Shown one piece after another: positions 9,609 through 18,725 of a stretch of 64,000 bases of DNA. The DNA lies in contig JAOPVX010000230.1 of assembly GCA_025965975.1 (NCBI GenBank), positions 35,398-99,397 on the forward strand, in the 5' to 3' direction. Numbering within the stretch: the first letter of the stretch is position 1; every line of letters starts with the position of its first letter. This DNA comes from Mycobacterium sp. (GTDB taxonomy: Bacteria > Actinomycetota > Actinomycetes > Mycobacteriales > Mycobacteriaceae). The notes below the pieces were generated by a model. That model ran no database searches, was not told the DNA's origin, and saw only the letters and a list, made by a program, of their open reading frames with translations. A program made the translations under genes and the position numbers.

Positions 9609-10979
9609 ATGACCGCCGACGAGCGCGGGAGCGTGGGCGCACCTCCCGCCCGCAGGGCAGGGGGAGAGCCGACATCTGTGGTAATCGTCGGCAGCGGGTT
9701 CACCGGTTTCGAGTGCGCCCGTCATCTGGCCCGAAAGCTGCTTAAGCACAACACCTCGGCCGACATCACGATCATCTCGCCGGTCGACTACATGCTCTAC
9801 ACACCGCTACTGCCCGACGTGGCAGGCGGTGTGGTCGACGCCCGCTTTGTCGCGATTCCACTTGCCAACACGCTGCGGGGCGTGCAGGCGATCCGCGGCA
9901 GGGTCGACGGCGTCGACTTCGACAGGCGTACCGTCACCTTCACCGACCCCGAAGAGCGCTCACGCAGTCTGTCGTGGGATCGCCTGGTCCTCACGCCTGG
10001 TTCGGTGACACGGCTGTTCGACGTGCCAGGTCTCGCAGAGCACGCGCGCGGGCTGAAGTCGACGGCCGAAGCGCTGTACCTGCGCGACCATGTGCTGGAG
10101 CAACTCGAACTGGCCGATGTCGACGACGATCCCGGCCGGGCGGCGGCGCGCCGGACGATTGTGGTCGTTGGTGCGTCGTATTCAGGGACCGAATTGGTCG
10201 CCCAGCTGCGGGCGCTTGCCGATTCGGCCGCCAAACAGATGAACTTCGACCCTGCCGAGGTCAAGTTCGTGTTGATGGACCTGGCCGAACAGGTGATGCC
10301 CGAAGTGGGGGAGAAGCTCGGCGCCGCAGCGATGCGGGTGCTGAAATCGCGTGGCATCGACGTCCGGCTCGGCGTCACACTGAAGGAAGTCCACGCTGAA
10401 CACGTTGTGCTCAGCGACGATGCCCTGATCCGTACTCACACCGTGGCGTGGGTGACCGGAGTGACCGGCGCTCCGCTGATCGAAAAGCTTGGCCTGCCGA
10501 CCGAAAAGGGCCGGCTGAAGGTGCAGACCGACCTGCAGGTGCCCGGCCATCCGGAGGTGTTCTCCGCCGGGGATGCCGCCGCGGTGCCCGACGTCACCCA
10601 ACCCGGCAAGATCACCCCACCGACGGCGCAGCACGCGACCCGGCAGGGAAAAGTGTTGGCGCACAACGTCGCCGCCAGCCTCGGCTACGGCAAGACGAAG
10701 AACTACAAGCACCGCAACATGGGGTTGGTGGTCGACCTCGGCCCCCGCTACGCCGTCGCCAACCCGCTCAACATCTCGCTGTCAGGGTTCCCCGCCAAGG
10801 CCGTCACCCGCGCCTACCATCTGTATGCGATTCCGCGCTTCGTCAACCGCTGGGCCGTGTCGCTGGCCTACCTGACCGACGCGTTCTTCGATCGTTCGGT
10901 GGTCTCGATGGGCCTGTCCTCGCAGGAGGATGCGCGGTTCTCCGCCAGCGAGGGCATCCCGATGCCCAAACCGGACTAA
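9609..10979 (+). CDS. NDH-2-like FAD-dependent oxidoreductase (Rv1812c-like)
   Basis: A 456-residue (or 433-residue) pyridine-nucleotide-disulfide-type flavoprotein. It has an N-terminal FAD site VVIVGSGFTG, a second dinucleotide site VVVGASYSGTELVAQL, the FAD-ribityl motif FSAGDAAAVPD, and the TPPTAQHATRQG helix of type II NADH dehydrogenases. It probably passes electrons from NAD(P)H to a quinone or small acceptor at the membrane. Start choice is open: ATG 9609 begins with the 18 bases atgaccgccgacgagcgc also found at the 20.8-kb junction repeat, whereas GTG 9678 has a GGGGGAGA ribosome site and begins right at the FAD motif. I favour 9678 biologically but list the longer frame. Confidence 0.88.
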   Translation: MTADERGSVGAPPARRAGGEPTSVVIVGSGFTGFECARHLARKLLKHNTSADITIISPVDYMLYTPLLPDVAGGVVDARFVAIPLANTLRGVQAIRGRVDGVDFDRRTVTFTDPEERSRSLSWDRLVLTPGSVTRLFDVPGLAEHARGLKSTAEALYLRDHVLEQLELADVDDDPGRAAARRTIVVVGASYSGTELVAQLRALADSAAKQMNFDPAEVKFVLMDLAEQVMPEVGEKLGAAAMRVLKSRGIDVRLGVTLKEVHAEHVVLSDDALIRTHTVAWVTGVTGAPLIEKLGLPTEKGRLKVQTDLQVPGHPEVFSAGDAAAVPDVTQPGKITPPTAQHATRQGKVLAHNVAASLGYGKTKNYKHRNMGLVVDLGPRYAVANPLNISLSGFPAKAVTRAYHLYAIPRFVNRWAVSLAYLTDAFFDRSVVSMGLSSQEDARFSASEGIPMPKPD

Positions 10980-11653
10980 TCCTCGTCGGCGTAGCGGGCC
11001 AATTCGAGATGGCTGCGGGCGCGCAGTCGCGGTGTCGCGCTGTCCGGCATGCCGAGCACCCTGATGCATGCATCCGCAACGTGTTCTGGCAGTTTCCCTC
11101 GTTCTGGGCCCGGCCGTTTGGTCCACATGTTGACCAGCGACTCCACCAATCGGAACGGCAGATCGGCGGCCGCCTCGTCGACGCCGGTGTCCGCGACGAT
11201 GGCCTTGCTCAGCGCCAGATAGTGCAGCCGCAGCCGCTCCCGGTCCGACCAGAACGGCTCGAGGTGCGCCCCCCGCAGTTCGGGCTGCAGGTACAGCGCG
11301 CCCAGGTTCCAGCGGCCATCCAGCAGCTGGCGGCCGTCGAACAGAGCCAGGGCATGCAGATGCTCGGGCGCGCTCATCGCGGGCTCGGTGCCCGCCAGGC
11401 CGTCGATGATCGTCAGCGTCGGCGTCACCGTCTGACTGAGCAGGGCGCACAGGATGTCGTCCTTGGTCTTGAAGTAGTGATACAGCGAGGCCTGACGTAT
11501 ACCGACGGCCTCGGCGATGGTGCGGGTCGAGGTGTTGGTGTAGCCCAGGGTCGTGAAAAGTTCGCCCGCGGCGTCGAGGATCTCGTCACGTGCCGTCGTC
11601 CCCGGTCGCCGCTGGGTCGTCAACCGCGGGCGGCCGGCACGAGTGATCGACAT
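10976..11653 (-). CDS. amtR: AmtR-type TetR nitrogen regulator
   Basis: A 225-residue TetR protein starting at MSITRAGRPRL. The HTH (residues ~25-70) reads AGELFTTLGYTNTST, then EAVGIRQASLYHYF, very close to the corynebacterial/mycobacterial nitrogen regulator AmtR; the centre WNLGALYLQPEL and ERLRLHYLALSKAIV also fit. Two copies of the AmtR motif CTGTC-N4-GACAG lie in the intergenic region that separates it from the ureide/ABC operon, so it probably represses both itself and that operon under nitrogen excess. An upstream GTG at 11698 would sit inside the first operator and is not chosen. It overlaps the NDH-2-like gene tail to tail by 4 bp. Confidence 0.85.
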   Translation of the reverse strand: MSITRAGRPRLTTQRRPGTTARDEILDAAGELFTTLGYTNTSTRTIAEAVGIRQASLYHYFKTKDDILCALLSQTVTPTLTIIDGLAGTEPAMSAPEHLHALALFDGRQLLDGRWNLGALYLQPELRGAHLEPFWSDRERLRLHYLALSKAIVADTGVDEAAADLPFRLVESLVNMWTKRPGPERGKLPEHVADACIRVLGMPDSATPRLRARSHLELARYADED

Positions 11654-11685
11654 CTCCCCATCGTGGCCCACTGAACTGCATAAAT

Positions 11686-11711
11686 GCGTTTCTGTCACAC
11701 GACAGAAACGC
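11686..11711. promoter_or_regulatory. AmtR box 1 (perfect 11-bp inverted repeat)
   Basis: A perfect inverted repeat with 11-bp arms around ACAC; its core is CTGTC-ACAC-GACAG. The core equals the AmtR consensus CTGTC-N4-GACAG reported for M. smegmatis. It lies 33 bp before the amtR ATG, so autoregulation is expected. Confidence 0.85.
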
Positions 11712-11745
11712 GGGACACGAATCGGTTACGCAGCGCCGGTGTTTG

Positions 11746-11761
11746 GTTACGCCAGCGACAC
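11746..11761. promoter_or_regulatory. Possible GlnR box
   Basis: The sequence GTTAC-GCCAGC-GACAC fits the mycobacterial GlnR pattern GNNAC-N6-GNNAC. It lies between the two AmtR boxes upstream of the transporter/ureide operon. The motif is short and degenerate, so its support comes mainly from context: nitrogen-related genes and an AmtR neighbour. Confidence 0.45.
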
Positions 11762-11786
11762 CTACCGCCCCGCCACGCCATGAAAA

Positions 11787-11800
11787 CTGTCAAGTGACAG
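11787..11800. promoter_or_regulatory. AmtR box 2
   Basis: The sequence CTGTC-AAGT-GACAG is a perfect match to CTGTC-N4-GACAG. It ends 23 bp before the ATG of the ABC ATPase gene, a position suited to repression of the operon. It shares its arms with box 1, centre-to-centre 95 bp. Confidence 0.85.
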
Positions 11801-11823
11801 GCCGGGGGTGCTAGGGAGCGTGG

Positions 11824-13782
11824 ATGAGTAGCGCAGTATCCGAGGTCGACGCGCAGTCGTCGAGCCCGGTGCACGGCGCTGCGCTGGTGGCGGCGATCAC
11901 CGACCTGCACGTCACGTTCCGCCGCAACGGCAGTGACGTGCACGCGCTTCGCGGGGTGTCCCTCGACATCGCGCCCGGCGAGATCCTCGGCCTGGTCGGC
12001 GAATCGGGGTCCGGCAAGACCGTCCTCGGGTTCACCATGCTCGGTCTGCTGTCGCACGCCCGGGTGCAGGGCTCGGTGAAAGTGGCGGGCACCGACATGG
12101 TGACCGGCGACGCGAAAACGCTGCGCAAGGTGCGCCGCCTCGACCTCGGCGCCATCTTCCAGGACCCGATGACGTCCCTGAACCCGACCATGCGGATCGG
12201 CAAGCAAGTGGCCGAGGCCGCGGGCAGCGAAGAGGAGGCGCTCAAGCTGCTCACCGCGGTCGGCATCCCGGAACCCAAGCGCCGGTTCCGGGCGTACCCG
12301 CACGAGCTGTCCGGTGGGCTGCGGCAGCGGGTGATGATCGCCATCGCGATCGCAGGCAACCCGGAGTTGATCATCGCCGACGAACCGACCACGGCTCTCG
12401 ACGTCACAGTGCAGGCGCAGGTCCTTCGGCTGCTTCAGCGGTTGCGCGCCGAAATCGGTTGCAGCATCGTGCTGATCACCCACGACCTCGGGGTAGCCGC
12501 GCAGATCGCGGATCGCATCGCGGTGCTCTACGCCGGCCGCATCGCCGAAATCGGGCCGACGGCAGAAGTTCTCGGCCAGCCCGCCCATCCCTACACCCAT
12601 GGACTGCTGCGCTCCAGGCTGACCCTTGATACCGCCCGGCACCGCAAACTCGCAGCGCTGGCTGGTGCGGTGCCAAGCCCGGTGGACCCGCTGCCTGGCT
12701 GTGCGTTCGCCCCTCGATGCGTGGTGGCCAGCCCGGCATGTGAGGCAACCCCTCCCGACCCGACCACGATCGCCCCCGGCCGGGTCAGCGCCTGCATCGT
12801 GCCGTTCGAAGCGGTGTCCGCAGAACTCGGCTCGCGCCTTACCACCACCACCGAGGACATCGAGCCGGAATCAGAGTCCACCGAAACATCCGAGCCGCCA
12901 GCGGTGGTGCTCCATGAGGCGGTCAAGGTCTTCGGCAAACTTCAAGCGTTGCGTGGCATTTCGCTGACCGTCGCCCACGGCGAATCGGTTGCGTTGGTCG
13001 GCGAGAGCGGATCAGGCAAATCCACGCTCCTGCGGGTCGTCGCGGGCCTTGAGAAACCGAGCTCGGGGACCATCGAGCTGGCCGGTGGCCAACGGCCACA
13101 GATGGTGTTCCAGGATGCGGGCGCGTCGCTGACGCCGTGGTTGTCCGTCGGCGAGCTGATCGCTGAGCGGTTGCGCGGAAACGGCATGTCCCGCAGCCAA
13201 AGACGGGATGTGGTGGCGCAAGTGCTGCAGCGTGTCGGCCTGCCGCTGGACATCGCGAAGTCACGGGCAGGCCAGCTCTCCGGTGGTCAGCGCCAGCGGG
13301 TGTCGCTGGCCCGGGCGACCGTGGTGCCGCCGTCGGTGCTGCTGTGCGACGAGCCCACCAGTGCGCTCGACGTCTCCCTTGCCGCCTCGGTGCTCAACCT
13401 CATCGGCGATCTTCGCCGCACCCTTGACATGTCGGTGGTGTTCGTGACGCACGACCTTTCGGTCGCGCGCGTGGTCGCCGACCGCATCGCCGTCATGTAC
13501 CTCGGACGCGTCGTCGAGATCGGGCCCGCCGACGACGTCATCAACAATCCGGTGCACCCCTACACCCAGGCGCTTGTCGACTCGATCCCGGACCTCGGGC
13601 GCGAATCACGGGTGTTGCCTGGCGAACCCGCAAGCCCGCTGTCCCCGCCGACCGGCTGCGCGTTCCATCCACGCTGTCCGATCGCCGTCGAAACGTGCTC
13701 CGACAGCCAGCTCGATGTCCGGCTCGAGGGGGCACCGGGTAGTCCGCATCAAGTCGCCTGTATCGAGCGGAAGGCGAGCTGA
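11824..13782 (+). CDS. Fused OppD-OppF-type ABC transporter ATPase
   Basis: A 652-residue protein with two complete peptide/nickel-type ATPase domains. Domain 1 has Walker A GESGSGKT (residues 59-66), signature LSGGLRQRV and an oligopeptide C-terminal cysteine motif GCAFAPRC. Domain 2 has Walker A GESGSGKS (~393-400), signature LSGGQRQRV and GCAFHPRCP. It supplies both nucleotide-binding domains for the importer whose permeases and binding protein follow. The neighbouring catabolic genes suggest a small nitrogen compound such as allantoin or a related ureide rather than a peptide; the substrate is inference. It is the first gene after the AmtR boxes, with AGGGAGCG as ribosome site. Confidence 0.92.
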   Translation: MSSAVSEVDAQSSSPVHGAALVAAITDLHVTFRRNGSDVHALRGVSLDIAPGEILGLVGESGSGKTVLGFTMLGLLSHARVQGSVKVAGTDMVTGDAKTLRKVRRLDLGAIFQDPMTSLNPTMRIGKQVAEAAGSEEEALKLLTAVGIPEPKRRFRAYPHELSGGLRQRVMIAIAIAGNPELIIADEPTTALDVTVQAQVLRLLQRLRAEIGCSIVLITHDLGVAAQIADRIAVLYAGRIAEIGPTAEVLGQPAHPYTHGLLRSRLTLDTARHRKLAALAGAVPSPVDPLPGCAFAPRCVVASPACEATPPDPTTIAPGRVSACIVPFEAVSAELGSRLTTTTEDIEPESESTETSEPPAVVLHEAVKVFGKLQALRGISLTVAHGESVALVGESGSGKSTLLRVVAGLEKPSSGTIELAGGQRPQMVFQDAGASLTPWLSVGELIAERLRGNGMSRSQRRDVVAQVLQRVGLPLDIAKSRAGQLSGGQRQRVSLARATVVPPSVLLCDEPTSALDVSLAASVLNLIGDLRRTLDMSVVFVTHDLSVARVVADRIAVMYLGRVVEIGPADDVINNPVHPYTQALVDSIPDLGRESRVLPGEPASPLSPPTGCAFHPRCPIAVETCSDSQLDVRLEGAPGSPHQVACIERKAS

Positions 13783-13783
13783 C

Positions 13784-14650
13784 ATGGCGATCGCACTGCC
13801 GGCAGGCACGTGGTCACGGGGCAGGGTACGACTACTGTCGCTGCCGAAATCCTCGCCGATGCTGATGAATTGGGTCGCCGTCTCGTTGGTGTTCGTGGTC
13901 ACGGTCGTGGCAGTGGCCGTGCCGCTCATCTCTCCTCACGATCCTCTGGTTCCTGCCGGCATGCCGTTGCAGGCGCCGGGCAAAGGCGGGTTCCTTCTCG
14001 GCACTGACGCCATCGGCCGCGACATCCTGAGCCGGGTTCTCTACGGCGTCCGAGCGAGCTGGTTTGCGGCGCTGGTGGTCGTCGCGGTCGGATTGTTCAT
14101 CGGCGGACTCATCGGGCTGATCGCCGGTTCTGTTGGCGGCTGGATCGACAGCCTGCTGATGCGGATCACCGACGGGTTCCTGTCATTGCCCGCGCCCGTG
14201 CTGGCGATCGCGGTGGTCGCCGCGCTCGGCCCCGGCTTCGTCCACACGCTGATCGCGGTGTCGATCGTGTGGTGGCCGTTCTACGCGAGGCTGGTGCGCG
14301 GTGAAGTGGCCCGGCTCGCCGCCCGTCCGCACATCGAGGCCGCGAGGCTTGCCGGAGTCGGCCCGATTCGATTGGCCAGCCGTCATCTGCTGCCCGGCGC
14401 GGTGCCCAACTCCTTGGTGGCCGCCAGCCTCGACATCGGCACCCTGATCCTCACGCTGGCGGCGCTGTCGTTCCTTGGCCTTGGTCAAGCGGCCCCCGCG
14501 CCGGAGCTCGGGGCGGATACCGCTCGCAACTTGACGTATTTCCTTCAGCAGTGGTGGGTCCCTGTGATGCCGGGTCTCGCGGTCCTTGTCCTTGCCCTTG
14601 CCGCCAACGTGGCGGGCGACGGCCTGCGCAATCTGATGAAGACGAGCTAG
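13784..14650 (+). CDS. DppC/OppC-type ABC permease
   Basis: A 288-residue inner-membrane permease. It has an N-terminal membrane anchor (MNWVAVSLVFVVTVVAVAV), the DppC motif FLLGTDAIGRDILSRVLYG and an EAA loop EAARLAGVGPIRLASRH, with five to six membrane segments in total. The start is the ATG one base after the ATPase stop. It forms a heterodimeric channel with the next gene product. Confidence 0.92.
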   Translation: MAIALPAGTWSRGRVRLLSLPKSSPMLMNWVAVSLVFVVTVVAVAVPLISPHDPLVPAGMPLQAPGKGGFLLGTDAIGRDILSRVLYGVRASWFAALVVVAVGLFIGGLIGLIAGSVGGWIDSLLMRITDGFLSLPAPVLAIAVVAALGPGFVHTLIAVSIVWWPFYARLVRGEVARLAARPHIEAARLAGVGPIRLASRHLLPGAVPNSLVAASLDIGTLILTLAALSFLGLGQAAPAPELGADTARNLTYFLQQWWVPVMPGLAVLVLALAANVAGDGLRNLMKTS

Positions 14651-15664
14651 GTGCCAGGCATGCGGAATTTCGTCCTGACCCGCGTCGGCGCCATGATCGT
14701 CATCCTCATCGCCCTGATCGCGGTGATGTTTGTGCTGCAGCACATTTCGCCAATGGACCCGGTCAAGGCGCAACTCGGCGCTAACGCCTCGGCTGAGGCC
14801 GTCGCGGCCCATCGGCACGCGCTCGGGCTGGACCAGCCGATGCTCAACCAGTTCTGGAACTACCTGACCGGGGCCGCCCACGGCGACCTTGGCACCTCCT
14901 ATCGCACCAGGCACCCGGTGAGTAGCGACCTCGGCGACTTCTTCCCTGCGACACTCGAGCTGGCGATGTACGGTCTTGGCCTTGCGCTGATCCTGGCCGG
15001 GCTGTTGGCGTTCGGCACGACGCTGAAGTGGCCGGGCGCGGGTGTGCTGCGGGCCGTACTGTTCACCGGCGCAGCGGCACCGATGTTTCTGCTCGGCATC
15101 GTCGGGCTGATCGTGTTCTACCAGAGGCTGGGTTGGGTGCCCGCGAACGGCAGGATCAGTGTGCCGAATCCTCCGACAGGACCCACAGGGATGCTGACCG
15201 TCGACGGGCTGCTCGCCGGGCGGCTCGACGTCGTCACCGACGCGCTGCACCACTTGATCCTGCCGGCCGTGGTGATCGCCCTCGGCCCTGCGGTCGCGAT
15301 CGGACGCGTCCTGCGATCCAGCCTGTTGACCGACTCCAACAGCGACTACGCGAGAACGGCACGGGCCAAAGGACTTTCGGAAGGCCGGATCATGGCCGGC
15401 CACGTGCTGCGCAACTCCGTCGGCGGGGCGTTGTCGATGACAGGGCTGCAGGTCGGCCTGATGTTCTCCGGCGTGCTGGTCGTCGAGCAGGTATTCGGTT
15501 GGCCCGGAATCGGTCAGTACATCGCGCAAAGCATTCCGGTGGCCGACTTTCCCGCGATCGCGGGCGTCACGCTGATGCTTGGCGTGCTCTACGTCGCCAT
15601 CAACACGGCGGTCGACCTATTGCAGGCAGCCGCCGATCCACGAATAACCGTAGGAGGAGGTTAG
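14651..15664 (+). CDS. DppB/OppB-type ABC permease
   Basis: A 337-residue permease with the DppB N-terminus (MRNFVLTRVGAMIVILIALI), the motif ALGLDQPMLNQFWNYL, and an EAA loop TARAKGLSEGRIMAGHVLRN. About six membrane helices are evident. The GTG at 14651 directly follows the upstream stop; an ATG at 14660 is an equally good start. The gene order ATPase, DppC, DppB, hydrolase, binding protein is unusual in having an enzyme inserted before the binding protein. Confidence 0.92.
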   Translation: MPGMRNFVLTRVGAMIVILIALIAVMFVLQHISPMDPVKAQLGANASAEAVAAHRHALGLDQPMLNQFWNYLTGAAHGDLGTSYRTRHPVSSDLGDFFPATLELAMYGLGLALILAGLLAFGTTLKWPGAGVLRAVLFTGAAAPMFLLGIVGLIVFYQRLGWVPANGRISVPNPPTGPTGMLTVDGLLAGRLDVVTDALHHLILPAVVIALGPAVAIGRVLRSSLLTDSNSDYARTARAKGLSEGRIMAGHVLRNSVGGALSMTGLQVGLMFSGVLVVEQVFGWPGIGQYIAQSIPVADFPAIAGVTLMLGVLYVAINTAVDLLQAAADPRITVGGG

Positions 15665-16324
15665 GTGCCAACACAGCCACTGATCGTGGGCAACCCCGTG
15701 CTGGTTGTCATCGACATCCAACAGGGCGGCGCAATGCCCGTGGCAGAGGTGGGAATTCCCCACATGTCCGGGCACGCCGAGCGTGTCGAGCGGGCCGAGA
15801 AGCTGGTTGCGGCGGCGCGCGCCGCCGGCGTGCCGGTGGTGTTCTTCCAGGAGGTGCACCGGCCCAGCGGGGTGGACTTCGGTCGAGAACTGGACGGCAC
15901 CGAAGGTGTGCACTGTATCGAAGGCCAGCCGGGCACCGAGCTCGAGCCGTCGCTGCGGCCGCTGCCCGACGAGTTTCATATCGTCAAGCGGCGCTATTCG
16001 GGTTTCATCGGAACGGATTTCGAGATCGTGTTGCGGGGGCTTCGGGCATCGACGCTGATCCTGATCGGCGGTTTGACCGACGTCTGTGTGCATTACACGT
16101 TCGCCGACGCGCATCAGCGCGACTACTACGTCCGCGTCGTCACCGACTGTGTCGGTGGCTCATCGCAATACCTGCACGACGCGGCGCTGGCCGCCATGGA
16201 GTACCTGCAGACCGGCGCGATGCGCACCACCGAAGAGATCCTCTCCGCATTTGATGAATGTCGCCGCCGTCGCGGCTCCGCTCAACAGCCCGAACAACCC
16301 GTCCTCGAAGGAGCAACTCGATGA
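15665..16324 (+). CDS. Isochorismatase-family cysteine hydrolase
   Basis: A 219-residue cysteine hydrolase with the full catalytic triad: Asp17 (VVIDIQQ), Lys108 (HIVKRRYSGF) and Cys141 in GGLTDVCVHYT, plus the nonproline cis-peptide region. The family hydrolyses C-N bonds in N-carbamoylsarcosine, ureidoacrylate, nicotinamide and similar amides, so in this operon a ureide or carbamoyl amide is a likely substrate. The GTG start has a strong GTAGGAGG ribosome site. The 3' end overlaps the binding-protein gene by 4 bp. Confidence 0.88.
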   Translation: MPTQPLIVGNPVLVVIDIQQGGAMPVAEVGIPHMSGHAERVERAEKLVAAARAAGVPVVFFQEVHRPSGVDFGRELDGTEGVHCIEGQPGTELEPSLRPLPDEFHIVKRRYSGFIGTDFEIVLRGLRASTLILIGGLTDVCVHYTFADAHQRDYYVRVVTDCVGGSSQYLHDAALAAMEYLQTGAMRTTEEILSAFDECRRRRGSAQQPEQPVLEGATR

Positions 16325-17898
16325 GCAAACGACTACTGGCCATTGCGGCGGCGGGCGCCGCCGCAATGCTGACCTTGTCGTCCTGTGGTGGCTCGGGTTC
16401 TGGCGGCGGCACGCCGAACGCGGCGCCGACCGACAAGGTGCTGCACCTGTCGTTCCTGCAGGACCCCGGCCAGCCGCCGGATCCCGACGTGTACTACGCC
16501 GGGCAGGGACTGCTGCTCACGACCAACCTCTACGAGGGTCTGTTGCAGTTCAAGGGCGGCCAGGGCAAGGCCGAGCTCGAGCCACTGCTGGCCACCGAGT
16601 ACACCGCCTCGCCCGACAACAAGGTCTTCACGCTCAAGCTGCGTGAGGGCGTGAAGTTCCACGACGGGACACCGTTCAAGTCCGACGCGGTCAAGGCGTC
16701 GTTCGACCGCCGACTGGCCGTCAACGGTGGACCCGCCTACATGGTCAAGGACATCGACTCCATTACGACGCAAGGCGATTACGGCGTCACGATCACGTTG
16801 AAGTCACCCAACTCGGAGTTCCTCGATTACCTCGGATCCGCCTACGGTCCGCGGATGCTGAGCCCGACCGGGCTGCAGAAGAATGGCGGCTCGGACTTCG
16901 CGCAGAACTACCTCACCACCCACGACCTCGGGACCGGTCCGTACACGCTGACCGACGCGCAGGTCGGCTCGCACTATGGGATGGCCTCGTTCGGAGACTA
17001 CTGGGGTCCGAAGCCGTACTTCGAGAAGGTCGACCTGCCGGTCATCACCGACACCTCGGCGCAACAACTCCAGTTCAACAACGGCCAGCTCGCCGCGATC
17101 CTGCATGACCTGCCGTCGTCGGCGGTCGGGCAGTACCTGAACAACGCCAAGTACTCGCACTACTCGTTGCCGACGATGATGGCGGACTTCATCTACATCA
17201 ACCCCACCAAGGGCATGATGACGGACCAGGCGACGCGGACCGCGGTGATGAATGCCATCGACGTCGACCAGCTCGTCAAGCAGACGTATTTTGGCCGAGG
17301 CAAGATCGGCGCACAGATGTACCCGCCGTACGTGCTCGCCGCCGAGTACGGGAAACAGGCTCTGACACATGATCCCTCGGCGCTGACCAAGATCGCTGCG
17401 GGACTGCCCGCCGATCAGAAGTCGGTCACCATCGGCTTCGACACGAGCAATCCGGACAATCAGCTGATCAGCAACCTCGTTCAGACTCAGCTCGCGGCGG
17501 CAGGGGTCACCGCGAAGGTACAGGGCTATCCCACTTCGCAGATCTACGCCTGGATCGGCAACGCCGCGGCAGCGCCGGACATCCTCGCCAATCTGGTGTG
17601 GCCGGACGCTCCTTCGCCGTACACCTGGGGCCACATCTCGTGGGACCCCGATGGCGGGATCAATTACCTGAGCTGCTCGTCGCCGAAGGTCAGCGCCGCT
17701 CTGGCACAGGGGCTGCCAAACGGCGCGCCGCAACCGTACTCGGACGCGGGTACGGCAGCCGAAGAGACCGGTTGCTGGTTGAACGTCGCCGACATCGACG
17801 ACTTCATGGTCGCCCAGCCGTGGCTGAAGGGAGTCGAGCAGGCGCACGCGGTGTCGAACCCGAACTCGCTGCGGATCGCGGCGCTGTCGGTGGGCTGA
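16321..17898 (+). CDS. ABC substrate-binding lipoprotein (SBP family 5)
   Basis: A 525-residue extracytoplasmic binding protein. The signal peptide ends in lipobox LSSC (Cys22), so it is a membrane-anchored lipoprotein. The family-5 pattern is seen in LLLTNLYEGLLQF, KVFTLKLREGVKFHDGTPF and NDLGTGPY-like DLGTGPYTL. It should deliver the substrate to the DppB/DppC-type permeases upstream. It overlaps its neighbours on both sides (ATGA at 16321 and at 17896-17900). Confidence 0.93.
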   Translation: MSKRLLAIAAAGAAAMLTLSSCGGSGSGGGTPNAAPTDKVLHLSFLQDPGQPPDPDVYYAGQGLLLTTNLYEGLLQFKGGQGKAELEPLLATEYTASPDNKVFTLKLREGVKFHDGTPFKSDAVKASFDRRLAVNGGPAYMVKDIDSITTQGDYGVTITLKSPNSEFLDYLGSAYGPRMLSPTGLQKNGGSDFAQNYLTTHDLGTGPYTLTDAQVGSHYGMASFGDYWGPKPYFEKVDLPVITDTSAQQLQFNNGQLAAILHDLPSSAVGQYLNNAKYSHYSLPTMMADFIYINPTKGMMTDQATRTAVMNAIDVDQLVKQTYFGRGKIGAQMYPPYVLAAEYGKQALTHDPSALTKIAAGLPADQKSVTIGFDTSNPDNQLISNLVQTQLAAAGVTAKVQGYPTSQIYAWIGNAAAAPDILANLVWPDAPSPYTWGHISWDPDGGINYLSCSSPKVSAALAQGLPNGAPQPYSDAGTAAEETGCWLNVADIDDFMVAQPWLKGVEQAHAVSNPNSLRIAALSVG

Positions 17899-18725
17899 TG
17901 GCTCACGTTTCCAAGGTCCGCAGGATAGTTCTGCTGACACTCGGCTGGGAGGAGCTGCCGAAGTCCGTATCGGTCTACGGCGCTCCGCCCGAAGAGCGGA
18001 TGCGCGAGCCGGTGCCAGGGGTGCTGCTGCAGACCGACGGCGGCTGGGTGCTGCTTGACACCGGGTTCAACACCGCGCTCATCCGCGATCCCGCGCTGTA
18101 CCGGCGGTTCTACCCGACCGTCGAGTACATCCCTGTGCTGCCGGGACCGGGTGAACCGATCGAACAATCGCTGCACGACATCGGCGTCGACATCGACGAC
18201 ATCCACACCGTCGCGGTGAGCCATCTGCACCACGACCATGCCGGCGGCCTGAAACTGTTCGCAGGCAAGGTTCCCGTGCATGCCCAACGCCGCGAAGTCG
18301 AATACGGGCTGTCCAACCATCCCGAGCCGGAGCACAACGCGATCGCGCGCATCGACTTCGACGATCCGCGCATCGAGTGGCAGCTCGCCGACGGCGAAGC
18401 CGAGATCGCCCCTGGTATCACGGCCGTCCCGACCTACGGGCATACCCCTGGGCACCAGAGTTTCGTGGTCGAACTCGACGAGTCGGTCGGCGGCGACGGG
18501 TTCGTATTCGCGTTCGACGCCGCCGACCTGACCGAGAACATCGAGCACGAGTTGGCGATCGGCGGCTACATCGGGGTGACACCCGAGGAAACCGTCGAAC
18601 CCATCCGCAAACTCAAGAGGCTGGCCAAAGAGAAGGGCTACCAACTGATCCCCGGTCACGACCCGCACGTGTGGCCGCAGCTGACCCGCCACTTTCACGA
18701 TCGGTTCGGTCCGGTGGTCGCGTAG
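17898..18725 (+). CDS. Metallo-beta-lactamase-fold hydrolase (AHL-lactonase-like)
   Basis: A 275-residue MBL-fold enzyme with metal motif SHLHHDHAGG (His109, His111, Asp113, His114), the third metal His region in TYGHTPGHQSF, a metal-bridging Asp in FAFDAADLTENI, and IPGHDPHVWP near the end. Overall wording is like the AttM/N-acyl-homoserine lactonase branch, whose members open lactone rings. In an allantoin-type cluster a cyclic-ureide or lactone hydrolysis step is conceivable but not shown. Stop-start overlaps at both ends indicate tight coupling. Confidence 0.85.
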   Translation: MAHVSKVRRIVLLTLGWEELPKSVSVYGAPPEERMREPVPGVLLQTDGGWVLLDTGFNTALIRDPALYRRFYPTVEYIPVLPGPGEPIEQSLHDIGVDIDDIHTVAVSHLHHDHAGGLKLFAGKVPVHAQRREVEYGLSNHPEPEHNAIARIDFDDPRIEWQLADGEAEIAPGITAVPTYGHTPGHQSFVVELDESVGGDGFVFAFDAADLTENIEHELAIGGYIGVTPEETVEPIRKLKRLAKEKGYQLIPGHDPHVWPQLTRHFHDRFGPVVA

